A DNA stretch of 64,000 nt from CBEULR01 sp965544035 (GCA_965544035.1 CBEULR010000002.1:1-64000); one strand, 5' to 3'; positions 42,512 through 51,538 are shown, counted from the stretch's first letter. Notes: generated by a model from the letters alone, not told the origin. Numbers and translations are program-made.

Positions 42512-43600
42512 TCACTTTACGACAACGTGGCGGAAGTCTTCGCGGGACTGAAGGGTCGCACCAAGGGTGCGGATCCTTTCTTCGTCCCAATTGAGCTTCT
42601 TCAGACCGGCGCTGGTCAGCGACAAAACGGTGAAGGGATCGATCCCCTCCTGCTCCATCGCGGCGACGGCATTTTTTAGCGACCCCTGCGGCCACTTCCA
42701 GTACTGGGAAGGTACAATACGGAACTGTCTTGACCCTACAGTCACTGGACCGTTGGACTTAACCCAGGCCCGAAGGCGACCTTTGAGAATATCGGCCCTG
42801 CGCTCCAAACGCAGGATTTCACGTCCCAGCGCAACGGCCTTTTCCTGATCCCGGATAATGTCCGGGATGTCGAGCTCAAAGCCGGTGCAGTGGTCGGCCC
42901 ACGCGCAATAGACGCAGGCATCACCGGGCTGAGTCGGGAACAGTGTTTTGGGGTCTTCGCCGCTCTGGAGTGCGTACAACCGCTCGCGAATGTCGGTCGC
43001 GGTCCTCTGCGCCCATTCCCAGGCTTCTGCGATGCCGTTCTCCGGAGTGTAAAGGTGCTCGCGCACCTCACCGAACCGGAGAAAGGCCAGCTTTCCGCGA
43101 ACGGGGAGGCCGGTCTTCTGGTATAACCACCCGGCATACAGACCCAACTGGTATGTATCCAGCGGGTCGTACATTTTACGGTTGGTCTTCCAATCGATGA
43201 GTTGGACCTCATCATTATTGGGCACCCAGCAGTCTATGTAGCCCTGAAGCTCTGGGCTGAAGGGGTCGTCGAAGAAAAGCGGCACTTGGAAGTGGTCTTC
43301 GACTCTGCCCTCTTCCCCAAGCTCAAACGCTTTAGACTGGATAGACTGGTACGCGAGCCGAAATATCTCCTCCGGGTCGATGGGAATGGACAGCATACCC
43401 GCCACCACGCCGGACATAACCCGGAAGAACGCTTCATCCGAGCGCCCCGATTTCAGCGCGGCTTCGATGACCGCGTGAACGGCACGGCCGAGCTCTAACG
43501 GCTCAGTTGCTGGTTCGGGGCGCTCCAAAACATAACTTTCGTAGAAGGCCGCCGGACAGCGGCAAAACTTGTCCAGGCGGCTGTAAGAAAACACCTGCAT
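42512..43600 (-). CDS. PD-(D/E)XK nuclease with probable Fe-S cluster (RecB/Cas4-like)
   Basis: A 362-aa RecB-type nuclease. FSYSRLDKFCRCPAAFY at the start, GRAVHAVIE, the catalytic QLIDWKTNR and the QLGLYAGWLYQ motif are present. Cysteines at the start (CRCP) and in CVYCAWADHC suggest the 4Fe-4S staple of AddB/Cas4 nucleases. A helical C-terminal domain follows. Probably acts in element recombination with the Sak4-like ATPase and SSB. Confidence 0.85.
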   Translation of the reverse strand: MQVFSYSRLDKFCRCPAAFYESYVLERPEPATEPLELGRAVHAVIEAALKSGRSDEAFFRVMSGVVAGMLSIPIDPEEIFRLAYQSIQSKAFELGEEGRVEDHFQVPLFFDDPFSPELQGYIDCWVPNNDEVQLIDWKTNRKMYDPLDTYQLGLYAGWLYQKTGLPVRGKLAFLRFGEVREHLYTPENGIAEAWEWAQRTATDIRERLYALQSGEDPKTLFPTQPGDACVYCAWADHCTGFELDIPDIIRDQEKAVALGREILRLERRADILKGRLRAWVKSNGPVTVGSRQFRIVPSQYWKWPQGSLKNAVAAMEQEGIDPFTVLSLTSAGLKKLNWDEERIRTLGATLQSREDFRHVVVK

Positions 43601-43614
43601 TGCGACACTCCTTT

Positions 43615-45600
43615 CTATATCGCCATAGTGACTCTCTTGAGTACACGCCCCAACACTGCCGGAAGCTGTTCCAGGGCTGGAACATAGACTAGATGATTAT
43701 AGATCGTCCTGGCAAAGTCCAAATACCCCTCCGGGCCAAAGTAAATGCCGATGACGCCGATGCCAGACCTTTCGGCCTGACGTACAGCCAAGGCGCTGTC
43801 GGGGATGCTCACCCCCTCACGCAGGCGGTACTCTAAGGCATCGGGCAGACCGTCCGAGAGTACGATCAGGAGCTTTTTCTGCTCCGGACGGTCTTTTAAT
43901 TCCTCGGCAGCTACTCTAATGGAGTAACCGTCCCGGTTGTTGTATTCCCAATCGAGCGATGCAATCCGAGAGCCGTCCTTTTCATTCCATTTTACGGCTT
44001 GGTAGTGCCGTACCGTCAGCACCATGTTATCGGTGAACCCGGTGACGCAGTGCGTTATTCCCAGCTTTAAGCAGGCTTCGTGCAAAAGCGCCGTAGCCTG
44101 CTTTGCCGCATCCATCCTGGAAATTCCACCAACGCGTTCCCTCATCGAACCCGAGCAGTCTACAAGGAGGTAAACTGCCATGTCGGGAACGCTGCCGGGC
44201 TCGTCTACTCTGTAGAAGACTCCCGGATCAGGAATTCTTATCTTCCAGAGTGCTCCTGGATCCAGGCGGCCTTTCTTTAAGGAGCGTCTGGGCACCGAGC
44301 TTTGAAACTCCAGAGTTTTCCTGATCTCATCAGCCAAACGACCGATGAGGTTCTTTTGGGTGTCTACCAGTTCTCGGTAGGATGGGTGGGGGCAAGGCCG
44401 CCGGTTTTCAAGCCTTACGCCTTTATGAAGACCCAGGGCCGTCTTTTCTTCGATTGCGCCGAAATCAGTTTCGGGAACGACCTCTTTGCGCTTTTCCTCA
44501 CGCGCGGCGTCGCTCTCGATTCTGGACAGTTCTTCTTCTGCACCTTCAAGGAGTTCTTCGAGCTCCGGGTCATCCAACAGGCCTTCCGGGACTCCAAGGT
44601 GAGAAGCCGACTGATCTTCGGCGTCCGTTCGGTCTGTTCCGGCCTCGTCCGGCATGTCTTTTTCAGGTTTGGGATCGCTGGATTCATCTCCTGAACGCCC
44701 TTCTTCAGACTCCGGATCAGACTCATCCGGATCGTCCGAGCCTGTCCCGGCAGGTTCATCCGAACCGGCCTCTTCGGACTCTATATCCGAATCGGTTTTT
44801 CCCAAAGCATCGGATTCTTGGGCTTCGTCTGAGCCGGTTTCCGGCTTTTCGTCATCGCCGGAACCTGACTTTCCTTCATCGGTCTTGCCGTCGGACTCTT
44901 CAGGTTTTGGCTTTGGTCGCCAGGGGTCCAGCGGGCCTTCTTCGGCTTTTTCCGGAGAAGCCGTTCCCGGCATTGGAGGCGGCGGCTTAATAACCGCTGC
45001 GGGATAGACTTCTTCTGCAAGCCGGAGGATTTCTTCGGCTTCGGAAAGGACATGATGGGTGTCCTCAGCAACCCTGGCACAATCAACAAAAGACCTGCAT
45101 TTCTTGATCAAGTCTTTCTCCGGTTGATCCAAGGCCGCCGGGACTATTCCTGTCAAGGCATAGGAACATAAGCCTTTTAGAAAGGCGTCTGCGCCGGCCC
45201 CCCAGTTTGTGTTGCGGACGATATACTCATTAGTAAACCGGAACCATAAAAGAGTTCCGGGATACAAGTTGGCCACCGCACGCTCGATGCGGGCGTCTTC
45301 CAGGATATTTACGATATTCTGAAAGAATGGCCCACGCAAGACGGCTTTATCCCAGGCCCTTTTGTCGGTGAACAGGATATGCCCGGCTTCGTGGGCGCAT
45401 CCGGCCTTCATCGCGACCCAGCGTTCCGCTCTGGACGCGGGAATGCCGGGTACGATACAACCGTCCTGATCAATGTCTCTGACATCTATGTTGGTCATAT
45501 CGGTGGCAAAGCCGGACCCGAACGTTACGAAGAGTCTGTTTTGTTCCGTAAGCGCCCGCGCAAGGGTCTGCAGGCGCAAACGCTTCAGCTCTTTAACCAA
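43615..45600 (-). CDS. CobT-like VWA protein with metallopeptidase-like motif
   Basis: A 661-aa protein. The N-terminal domain has CAHEAGHILFTD and NILEDARIERAV, the HExxH plus ED pattern of VWA/CobT-type putative metallopeptidases. A very acidic Ser/Glu/Asp linker of about 130 residues follows (about 210-345). The C-terminal VWA domain has the MIDAS motif LVDCSGSMRER and LLIVLSDGLPDALE. TTG 45600 follows GGAGGTG. It forms a pair with the AAA+ ATPase just upstream, as CobS and CobT do. Confidence 0.82.
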   Translation of the reverse strand: MVKELKRLRLQTLARALTEQNRLFVTFGSGFATDMTNIDVRDIDQDGCIVPGIPASRAERWVAMKAGCAHEAGHILFTDKRAWDKAVLRGPFFQNIVNILEDARIERAVANLYPGTLLWFRFTNEYIVRNTNWGAGADAFLKGLCSYALTGIVPAALDQPEKDLIKKCRSFVDCARVAEDTHHVLSEAEEILRLAEEVYPAAVIKPPPPMPGTASPEKAEEGPLDPWRPKPKPEESDGKTDEGKSGSGDDEKPETGSDEAQESDALGKTDSDIESEEAGSDEPAGTGSDDPDESDPESEEGRSGDESSDPKPEKDMPDEAGTDRTDAEDQSASHLGVPEGLLDDPELEELLEGAEEELSRIESDAAREEKRKEVVPETDFGAIEEKTALGLHKGVRLENRRPCPHPSYRELVDTQKNLIGRLADEIRKTLEFQSSVPRRSLKKGRLDPGALWKIRIPDPGVFYRVDEPGSVPDMAVYLLVDCSGSMRERVGGISRMDAAKQATALLHEACLKLGITHCVTGFTDNMVLTVRHYQAVKWNEKDGSRIASLDWEYNNRDGYSIRVAAEELKDRPEQKKLLIVLSDGLPDALEYRLREGVSIPDSALAVRQAERSGIGVIGIYFGPEGYLDFARTIYNHLVYVPALEQLPAVLGRVLKRVTMAI

Positions 45601-45611
45601 GATGACACCTC

Positions 45612-47033
45612 CTAAGCCAGGCAGGCATCGACAACGTCTTTGACCTGCTCCGCTTCATACCGATCACCGAGACCTTCGGTGAGGACGGACAAAGCAACAG
45701 TTTTCAGGGGACCAACTCCGTCGTGGTACTCACGGATGGCCCGGATCAGAGACCGCACAGAAAGACAGCGTTCGGAAAGATCGCCGTTTTCCACGCGTGC
45801 GGCCAACTTGCCGAACAGGTCGGCGAGTTTAAGGGCCGTATCGGAGGAACAATCTGTCTCCCTGATCAGCAGGTCTTTCAGCGCATCTTTGGACAGGTGT
45901 GGCACATACACGCTTCTGAATCTGTCCTGAAACGCTTCATTCAGGTCTTTGGTGCCGTTGTATCCGTGGTTCATCGCGGCCACCAGCCTGAACGACGGGT
46001 GCGCTTTGGTTGTCCCCAATCCAGGAACCGACAGCGTCTTCTGCCAATCTAAGAGACCGTGCAGAAGGCTGGTTACTTCTGGGACGACCATGTTTACTTC
46101 GTCCAGAACGACCATTTCGCCGTCCTGGACAGCCTGCAGAAGCACTCCCGGCTCGAATGACACCCGGAGCTGTGCACCGCGGAGCTTTTCAAGTACGCCG
46201 TCAATCTCCACACCGGCGCTTTTGGCCGCCGCGCGGAGCTTGGCCTCGGTTACGAGATCCACGCCGTTTTCGGAGGGAGTGAGCGTCTTGGAGCCGAGTA
46301 AATACTCGGCGTTGACGTCGATCCCGCCGAAGATTTTCTGCACGGGAAGATGCAGAATGGCAGCTAATGTCTCAGCAAGCGTTGACTTGCCGGAACCTTT
46401 AGGCCCTATAAGAAGCGGCGCTTCCCACTCCGCACCGTCTTCCCCGTACAGGAGGGCGGCCACGGAAGCGACAAGCTCTTTCCCGCTGGTCACATAACGC
46501 GGCTCCGGAACCCGCGCCGCCTGCTCCGGGGTGAGAGTACTCTTTTGTACTTCCCGGAACCGAAGGACCTTCTCAAGGATCGGAATGGGAAGACGATACT
46601 GGCTAAGCCAGGCGTCTTCTGGAGCAAGTTCCGGATGCTCTCCGGGATCCTCTTCTCCGGGTTCTTCGGCTTCCCCCGGCTCGGCCAAGTTTAACATCAT
46701 AAACTCGCCGGGCCTGCCCAGCTTTTCGCCGGTAATATCCTGCAGTCCCGGCAGTTCTTTTGCGTACTGTTCCGGAACAACATTTAAATCTATGGGAAGC
46801 TCCCAGCCGGCTATGTCAGCCGCTGCTGCCAGGTGCCAGCAGGGGCGTCCGTGCCCTACGGCAGGGCAACTGTGGTAGACGGTGGAATGGGCCAGGTCTA
46901 CCACAACAATGTCTCGGTGTTTGCCGCTATACGAAATGTATTCAAGGGCGATGTGCGTAGCGTTTTTGGCAACGCCCGCGACCAGGGATCGGTTCTCGTT
47001 GAACCTTTCCCGGTTTTTTGGCCAGACTTTCAC
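45612..47033 (-). CDS. MoxR/CobS-like AAA+ ATPase with N-terminal SWIM-like zinc motif
   Basis: About 473 aa. The N-terminal 100 residues hold CPAVGHGRPCWHLAAA, a CxC...CxH-like SWIM pattern. The AAA+ core carries Walker A LIGPKGSGKST, Walker B MVVLDEVNM and the sensor AAMNHGY. Pre-sensor features match MoxR/CobS. GTG 47033 lies 7 nt after GGGAGG; the frame to 47186 crosses a terminator. It probably remodels a target presented by the VWA partner encoded 12 nt downstream. Confidence 0.85.
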   Translation of the reverse strand: MKVWPKNRERFNENRSLVAGVAKNATHIALEYISYSGKHRDIVVVDLAHSTVYHSCPAVGHGRPCWHLAAAADIAGWELPIDLNVVPEQYAKELPGLQDITGEKLGRPGEFMMLNLAEPGEAEEPGEEDPGEHPELAPEDAWLSQYRLPIPILEKVLRFREVQKSTLTPEQAARVPEPRYVTSGKELVASVAALLYGEDGAEWEAPLLIGPKGSGKSTLAETLAAILHLPVQKIFGGIDVNAEYLLGSKTLTPSENGVDLVTEAKLRAAAKSAGVEIDGVLEKLRGAQLRVSFEPGVLLQAVQDGEMVVLDEVNMVVPEVTSLLHGLLDWQKTLSVPGLGTTKAHPSFRLVAAMNHGYNGTKDLNEAFQDRFRSVYVPHLSKDALKDLLIRETDCSSDTALKLADLFGKLAARVENGDLSERCLSVRSLIRAIREYHDGVGPLKTVALSVLTEGLGDRYEAEQVKDVVDACLA

Positions 47034-47050
47034 ATTCACACCTCCCAGAC

Positions 47051-47087
47051 AAAAAGGGGACAGGCTCCTTGTTGGAACCCGTCCCCT
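47051..47087 (-). terminator. Terminator between the Sak4-like and AAA+ genes
   Basis: AGGGGACGGG/CCTGTCCCCT stem, then TTTTT on the minus strand; partial readthrough would join the two gene groups. Confidence 0.7.
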
Positions 47088-47103
47088 GCAGAGTTTTTCG
47101 ACG

Positions 47104-48339
47104 CTAGGCCGCCCGTTCGACGTAGAGCACGGTTTTCCCGTTCTCCTCCACCATACGGGCGGGAATCTCAATCTCTTGACCTTCATTAAGGCCCATTACG
47201 AAGCTAAGGCCGTCGTCCACTCCGGCAATGATCACCTGTGCGCCGTCTTTTTCGGCGTAGGCCCAGGCGACTTCTTTGAGTATGCCGCCGAAGTCCTTTT
47301 TGCCCTTTTTAGGGGCAGAAGTGACGGTGACCTTGGTCAGTGGCCCATCCGGGGCATCTTGCTGCTTTTCAGAGACATACTCATTAACCGCAACCCGGTT
47401 ACCCGAGTCGTTCTCGAACAGGATGCCTCTTACCTGAAGAACCTGCCCCTCGGCCAAGCCGGACAGGGAACCCACCAGGGTCACCTGCCGGTCGACCACC
47501 AAGTCGACAGCGTCGACTTCCCAGGCAACGTCTCCCTTTCTGGGGGAGCCGACAAGGATAACCCTGCTTTCGTAGGCTTTTCCGGCGGCCCCAAAGGTCT
47601 CTTTGGTTTCCGGAGTGGCATCCCTCTCCGGAGGCCTGCGGGCCTCGACGGCTTCTTCTTCGGCTTCTGTGAGCCAGGCGAGGAGCGCCTTCCCGGTTTC
47701 CTGGTCGGGCCGGAACACCTGGCCGTCGAACAAGGACGTCCTGTCTTTGGACGCGATAGCGGTGTGGTTGGCGTCCAAGTCGAGCACGAGGGTGAACTCG
47801 TACTCGATCCCGTCCCGCTGGACGGGGGCTAAGCCGACTTTCTGTACGCGCCTTTTGCCGCCGTCCTCTACCGGAGCGTACTCCTGTTTGGAGCGCATGG
47901 TCACGATGATGTGCGCCCGTGACTGGAGGACGGTGTCCACCAGATCGTTGTGTTTGGGCGTCACGTGCCTCCACGCGGCCCAGGAGTTTTTCTCCTTCGC
48001 GCTTGCCCGGTCGTGCATATCCAAGATGCCGCCCGGACCGGCCCAAGCATGAGAAAGAGAGTCGATAACGATCACGTCGTAGCCGGCCTGCTCAGCCGCA
48101 CGGATGGCCTGAATGTACTTGTCCGGCGTGAACGGCGGGGCAAGTTCGCACGTGTCGTAAGGACCGAGGTGCGCGTACAGGCTGGCGCTGCCCCTTTCCG
48201 TGTCGATCACGGCTACCCTCCCCCCTAGTCCAAAGGCGATCAGGAGGGCCGAGTACGTCTTACCTGAGCCCGAGGGACCGGCCAGCGCGAGGCGCAGCTT
48301 TGCCTGGGTTCGCCTCGCGGGTTTGAACAGACTGCTCAT
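47104..48339 (-). CDS. Sak4-like RecA-fold ATPase
   Basis: A 411-aa protein. Phage AAA_24/Sak4-type single-strand annealing ATPase: Walker A ALAGPSGSGKTYSA, Walker B DVIVIDSLSHAW, VDTVLQSRAHIIVTMR. The C-terminal 170 residues contain an OB-like region (VTLVGSLSGLAEGQVLQVRGI) not usual in Sak4. ATG follows AGGAGG. Cotranscribed after ssb, so it likely handles SSB-coated DNA in recombination. Confidence 0.83.
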   Translation of the reverse strand: MSSLFKPARRTQAKLRLALAGPSGSGKTYSALLIAFGLGGRVAVIDTERGSASLYAHLGPYDTCELAPPFTPDKYIQAIRAAEQAGYDVIVIDSLSHAWAGPGGILDMHDRASAKEKNSWAAWRHVTPKHNDLVDTVLQSRAHIIVTMRSKQEYAPVEDGGKRRVQKVGLAPVQRDGIEYEFTLVLDLDANHTAIASKDRTSLFDGQVFRPDQETGKALLAWLTEAEEEAVEARRPPERDATPETKETFGAAGKAYESRVILVGSPRKGDVAWEVDAVDLVVDRQVTLVGSLSGLAEGQVLQVRGILFENDSGNRVAVNEYVSEKQQDAPDGPLTKVTVTSAPKKGKKDFGGILKEVAWAYAEKDGAQVIIAGVDDGLSFVMGLNEGQEIEIPARMVEENGKTVLYVERAA

Positions 48340-48399
48340 AAACCAGCCTCCTTTTTAGATAGTTGGGGAGCGGTTTCCCGCTCCCGATATGCGCATACC

Positions 48400-48801
48400 C
48401 TAGAAGGAAACACCGGCATCTTCGTCGTCATCCCACGGGTTCGGTTCCGGCAACGGCGGGTCTTCGATGGAATTCTTTTTACCGTTGGGAAGAAACACAA
48501 CCCGCCGGGCGATGATCTCGGCGGCCTTGCGGCGAATTCCCTCTCTGTCTTCATAGGACCGGATCTGAAGCCGTCCCTCGACAGCGACAGGAGAACCCTT
48601 GGACAGGTACTTCACGACGTTTTCGGCCTGGTCCCGCCAGGCGACAACGTCAATGAAGTCCGCCTGCTTTTCGCCGCTTTCATCCTTCTTGTAACCCCGG
48701 TCCACCGCGATGGTGAACCGAGTTACCGGCACTCCGCTCTCGGTCTGGTTGAGCTCGGGATCGCGCACCATGCGACCGATAAGAACACAGTTGTTCAGCA
48801 T
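48400..48801 (-). CDS. ssb: Single-stranded DNA-binding protein
   Basis: A 133-aa OB-fold SSB: MLNNCVLIGRMVRDPEL, FTIAVDRGYK, FIDVVAWRDQAENVVKYLSKGSPVAVEG. The acidic C-terminal tail WDDDEDAGVSF keeps the aromatic end but differs from the usual DDDIPF, so it may bind a separate partner set. ATG follows AGGAGGTC. Confidence 0.95.
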   Translation of the reverse strand: MLNNCVLIGRMVRDPELNQTESGVPVTRFTIAVDRGYKKDESGEKQADFIDVVAWRDQAENVVKYLSKGSPVAVEGRLQIRSYEDREGIRRKAAEIIARRVVFLPNGKKNSIEDPPLPEPNPWDDDEDAGVSF

Positions 48802-48853
48802 CTTTTGACCTCCTTGTTTTGGCCGGACTTGTCCGGCTTTTTTGAATCAACCG

Positions 48854-49054
48854 CTAGTTAGTCCGGTAGACCACGCACAGCGGCTCTTCTTTCCGGTACC
48901 GGCGCAGCTCGGCGGCGATCCCGGCCATTTCGAGCTCCCGGACGCGCCTGCGCGCCCAAGCGTCCCCCGCTGCGATGACGTCGCGGCGGACAGGACTGTT
49001 CTGCTGCACCATGCGGAAGCTGTCCGGCACGGCAAGCATTTGCCTGATCTGCAT
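48854..49054 (-). CDS. Small hypothetical protein
   Basis: A 66-aa, Arg-rich, likely helical protein from MQIRQMLAVPDSF to CVVYRTN. ATG 49054 follows AAAGGAGGGAC. No family recognised. Upstream of ssb; a hairpin GCCGGAC-AA-GTCCGGC (48829-48842) with T6 on the plus strand lies between them and may block antisense reading. Confidence 0.5.
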   Translation of the reverse strand: MQIRQMLAVPDSFRMVQQNSPVRRDVIAAGDAWARRRVRELEMAGIAAELRRYRKEEPLCVVYRTN

Positions 49055-49131
49055 CGTCGTCCCTCCTTTTGTGATCCGGGGCCAGGGCGGCCACCGGAAA
49101 ATAGTGACCGCCTTACCCCAGGCGGAGAAAC

Positions 49132-49174
49132 AAAAAAGCCTGCACCGACGCAATTCTCGTCAGTTCAGGCTTTT
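49132..49174 (-). terminator. Terminator or leader hairpin upstream of the 48854 gene
   Basis: GCCTGAACTGACG/CGTCGGTGCAGGC stem on the minus strand, followed by TTTTTTG. Confidence 0.7.
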
Positions 49175-49260
49175 AGACATTACTTTTACGCAAAAAAAGA
49201 CACAGCTATCGCAGTGTCTTTGCGTTCTTTGAGACCAGCCTTACGGCATAAAACACTTCG

Positions 49261-49320
49261 TCCGACCCCTCCGGGACCGGTAAAGAAAGACTTTGAGTCC
49301 GATCCCTCCGGGACCGGTAA
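49261..49320. repeat. Two 23-bp direct repeats
   Basis: TCCGACCCCTCCGGGACCGGTAA at 49261-49283 recurs with one change at 49298-49320 (37-bp period). Each has an internal CCGGGACCGG near-palindrome. Together with the 18-bp repeats that follow, this marks the intergenic region 49175-49409 as possible origin or regulatory DNA. Confidence 0.7.
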
Positions 49321-49337
49321 CTGGCTTAGAAAACCTT

Positions 49338-49373
49338 CTTCAGGTCACAAGATGGCTTCAGGTCACAAGATGG
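49338..49373. repeat. Two perfect tandem 18-bp repeats
   Basis: CTTCAGGTCACAAGATGG at 49338-49355 is repeated head to tail at 49356-49373. Confidence 0.8.
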
Positions 49374-49409
49374 TATCTAGGTGTATATTAACATGCCCGA
49401 TATCGCGTG

Positions 49410-50060
49410 TCAAGCGATTTTAGGGCGAAAAGTATTACTTCGCCTTCCGGATTCGCATAGTCTTGGGAAAAAGCCGTCCCGATCCGGGGTGCCGTCCGGC
49501 AGGTAGAAGCACTCCTCCAGCGGCTGGTCGATCAGGTCTTGGTCGGTGGTCAAGCGCGCCTTCGCGTCCGGGAATTTGGTTAGAGTCTCACAGATTATGA
49601 TTGTCGGCTGGTTCAAAAACGGCAGGAGAAGTTCCACAGGGTCTTCGCTGCGGAAGACGGCCACCTGAAAATGCCTGCCCTGGATGGTCAGAATGGGAAA
49701 CGGCTCGGAAGGCGTTAGGTAGCACGGGACGCACTCCCTGAGCCTCACGAACAGCTGCGCCACCGCCAACTGGCGCAGGCCCTGGTCCAGGTCGAAATGC
49801 GGTTGCAGGCTGTAAACATTGAGTTTGATTTTTCCGTCGAGGATATGTCTGGCCATAAAGCCCGCGCTGGACAGCGCCTTGAGCTTCTTCCGGCCCTTTG
49901 CGGGCCACAGGCGCTCAAGCGTCAGAGCGGCAGCGGCACCGCAGGAGTTGAGTACAGTCCTGATCAGAACCTGGCGCGGGGCCAGATGCGCAAACGTCCG
50001 GGGCCGCCAGGGCAACGACCTGACGGTGAAGTTGTGCTGAGAAGAAAACGGAGAAAACAA
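49410..50060 (-). CDS. Winged-helix protein, possibly replication-relaxation-like
   Basis: About 216 aa. A winged-helix-like N-terminal part (LTLERLWPAKGRKKLKALSSAGFMARHIL) precedes an alpha/beta domain with PFPILTIQGRHFQVAVF and PTIIICETL. The layout is like the replication-relaxation-type protein at 53789 but the match is weak. TTG 50060 is 8 nt after GGGAGG. It faces away from the repeat region, which lies past its stop. Confidence 0.5.
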   Translation of the reverse strand: MFSPFSSQHNFTVRSLPWRPRTFAHLAPRQVLIRTVLNSCGAAAALTLERLWPAKGRKKLKALSSAGFMARHILDGKIKLNVYSLQPHFDLDQGLRQLAVAQLFVRLRECVPCYLTPSEPFPILTIQGRHFQVAVFRSEDPVELLLPFLNQPTIIICETLTKFPDAKARLTTDQDLIDQPLEECFYLPDGTPDRDGFFPRLCESGRRSNTFRPKIA

Positions 50061-50102
50061 ACGCAAGACCTCCCAATCAAGTAGAGATCAGCAGGAGTAT
50101 GT

Positions 50103-50558
50103 ATGACCTCCACAGAATTGCCGCTTATGCGACACCCGATTCCAATGCTGACAACTTTAGCTTTATTCGTGATTGACCAAATTGCGAAGGTGTACCTTTC
50201 TGACGCTGTCTGGATCAAGATTGTCGGCTCGTTTTATCTCGCCGGCCTAAGAAACACAGAACCGACCACATACCCGGTTTTGATGCACGCCGTGGGTATC
50301 GCGGTCTGCCTGGCCCTGGTGTTTTACCTTACGCGCCGCTGGGAAAGTCGGGCCTTCAGGTGGGGTTTCTGGTGTATTCTGTTCGGGAATTTAGGAAATC
50401 TGGTAAATGTGTGGTGGCCGGGATATTGGGTGGATTATTTGGAAATATACCCGGTGGTTGCTTTTAACCTTGCGGACGTAATGATATTCGGTGGGTTTGT
50501 GTTGGCTGGTGTGGGGGTACTGGGTGCGGCGAGAAACTTGCTGACGTACTCCCAATAA
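50103..50558 (+). CDS. LspA-like (signal peptidase II-like) membrane protein
   Basis: A 151-aa four-span protein resembling lipoprotein signal peptidase. FVIDQIAKVYL matches the first conserved region, YWVDYLEI and FNLADVMIFGG supply the two catalytic aspartates. The GNxxDR motif reads GNLGNLVNVW, so the Asp-Arg pair is missing. It is one of the few rightward genes in this part of the element. ATG follows CAGGAG. Could be a specialised LspA for the element's lipoproteins, or a divergent relative with another substrate. Confidence 0.78.
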   Translation: MTSTELPLMRHPIPMLTTLALFVIDQIAKVYLSDAVWIKIVGSFYLAGLRNTEPTTYPVLMHAVGIAVCLALVFYLTRRWESRAFRWGFWCILFGNLGNLVNVWWPGYWVDYLEIYPVVAFNLADVMIFGGFVLAGVGVLGAARNLLTYSQ

Positions 50559-50660
50559 TCGCGGGAGTACGCCAGCCACGGCGTGACAAACGTGGGTGCA
50601 AAAGCGATCAGAAACTGCGATTCTTCCGCGATAGATTTGTTTTTGGCGTAGTCATCTTCT

Positions 50661-51506
50661 TTAGATCGCACGCCGGAGGATCTTGACCGGAAAGCCCCTG
50701 ATTCTGCCGGTGACTTCTCCGTTTTTGGTTTTTGTCTCAATGCTGGTGACGACAAAGGCAACCTCGTCGCCTATATTGGGAACCTCGTTTCGGTGGTGCC
50801 TTAATAGAGCATTCACCCCGGGTTCGAGCTCGACGAAGATACCGTAGTGGGTGATGCCGGTGACGGTGGCGCTGTAGGAGGCGTTCTTGGCGTACCTGGT
50901 GGCGGCGTCCGGCCACGGGTTTGGGATCAGGTCTTTGACAGACACGGTGATTTTCTTCTTGTCAGGATCAAGCCCTTTGACCTTCACGTCGAAGACGTCC
51001 CCCGGCTGGATTATGTCGCGGACTTCGTCCACCCAGCCGTGGGAAATTTCAGAGACCGGGAGGACGGCCTCGATGCCGTCGAATTCGACGACGATATAGC
51101 GGTCGTGGACTCTCCTTGCCGTGCAGGTCCTGACTGATCCAACCGCAAGCTCGGACCAGGCGCGGGCCGACAGGCGTTCGAGCGCCGCCTTTCTGGAAGC
51201 AAGAAACTGCTCGTTTTCAAGGTCGATCCTGGTAACGATGAATTCGACTTCCTGACCGAGGAATTGGGTAAGACGGCCGCGGGTGGCGGCTTTGTTCGGG
51301 CCGGGGGCGACTCCGGACTCCTGGAACGGGATGAGGCCCTTGGCGCGGTTGTTGTAAACGGCTAGACAAAGCACTTTCTCTTCGCCGTCTTTGAAACGAA
51401 GCGTGTGTTCTTCGACGCCGATGACGGGCCACTTCAAGATGCTCCGGTTCTGGCGGGAAGAATAGACTTCAGGCCATACGTTTTTCGCAAATTCTCTTTT
51501 CTGCAA
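50661..51506 (-). CDS. S1-domain RNA-binding protein
   Basis: About 281 aa with three S1-like OB domains: an N-terminal divergent one, VGSVRTCTARRVHDRYIVVEFDG...VLPVSEIS, and YSATVTGITHYGIFVELEPGVNALLRHH. TTG 51506 lies 8 nt after AAAGGGG; TTG 51542, overlapping the upstream stop, is also open. It resembles RpsA-type proteins but is short. Role on the element unknown; it could act on translation or RNA stability. Confidence 0.78.
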   Translation of the reverse strand: MQKREFAKNVWPEVYSSRQNRSILKWPVIGVEEHTLRFKDGEEKVLCLAVYNNRAKGLIPFQESGVAPGPNKAATRGRLTQFLGQEVEFIVTRIDLENEQFLASRKAALERLSARAWSELAVGSVRTCTARRVHDRYIVVEFDGIEAVLPVSEISHGWVDEVRDIIQPGDVFDVKVKGLDPDKKKITVSVKDLIPNPWPDAATRYAKNASYSATVTGITHYGIFVELEPGVNALLRHHRNEVPNIGDEVAFVVTSIETKTKNGEVTGRIRGFPVKILRRAI

Positions 51507-51538
51507 GGCGAATACCCCTTTCTTTTCTTGGTTTTTCG

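Noticed and set aside
42512..43600. Cas4-like nuclease as part of a CRISPR system
   Set aside because: No cas genes or repeat-spacer array exist in the window; the nuclease sits with Sak4, SSB and primase, so a recombination role is more likely.
48829..48848. Terminator between ssb and the upstream small gene
   Set aside because: The hairpin has its T-run on the plus strand, whereas the genes run on the minus strand, so it would not terminate them.
49261..49373. CRISPR-like array
   Set aside because: Only two copies of each of two unrelated repeats, with unequal spacing and no spacers of constant length.
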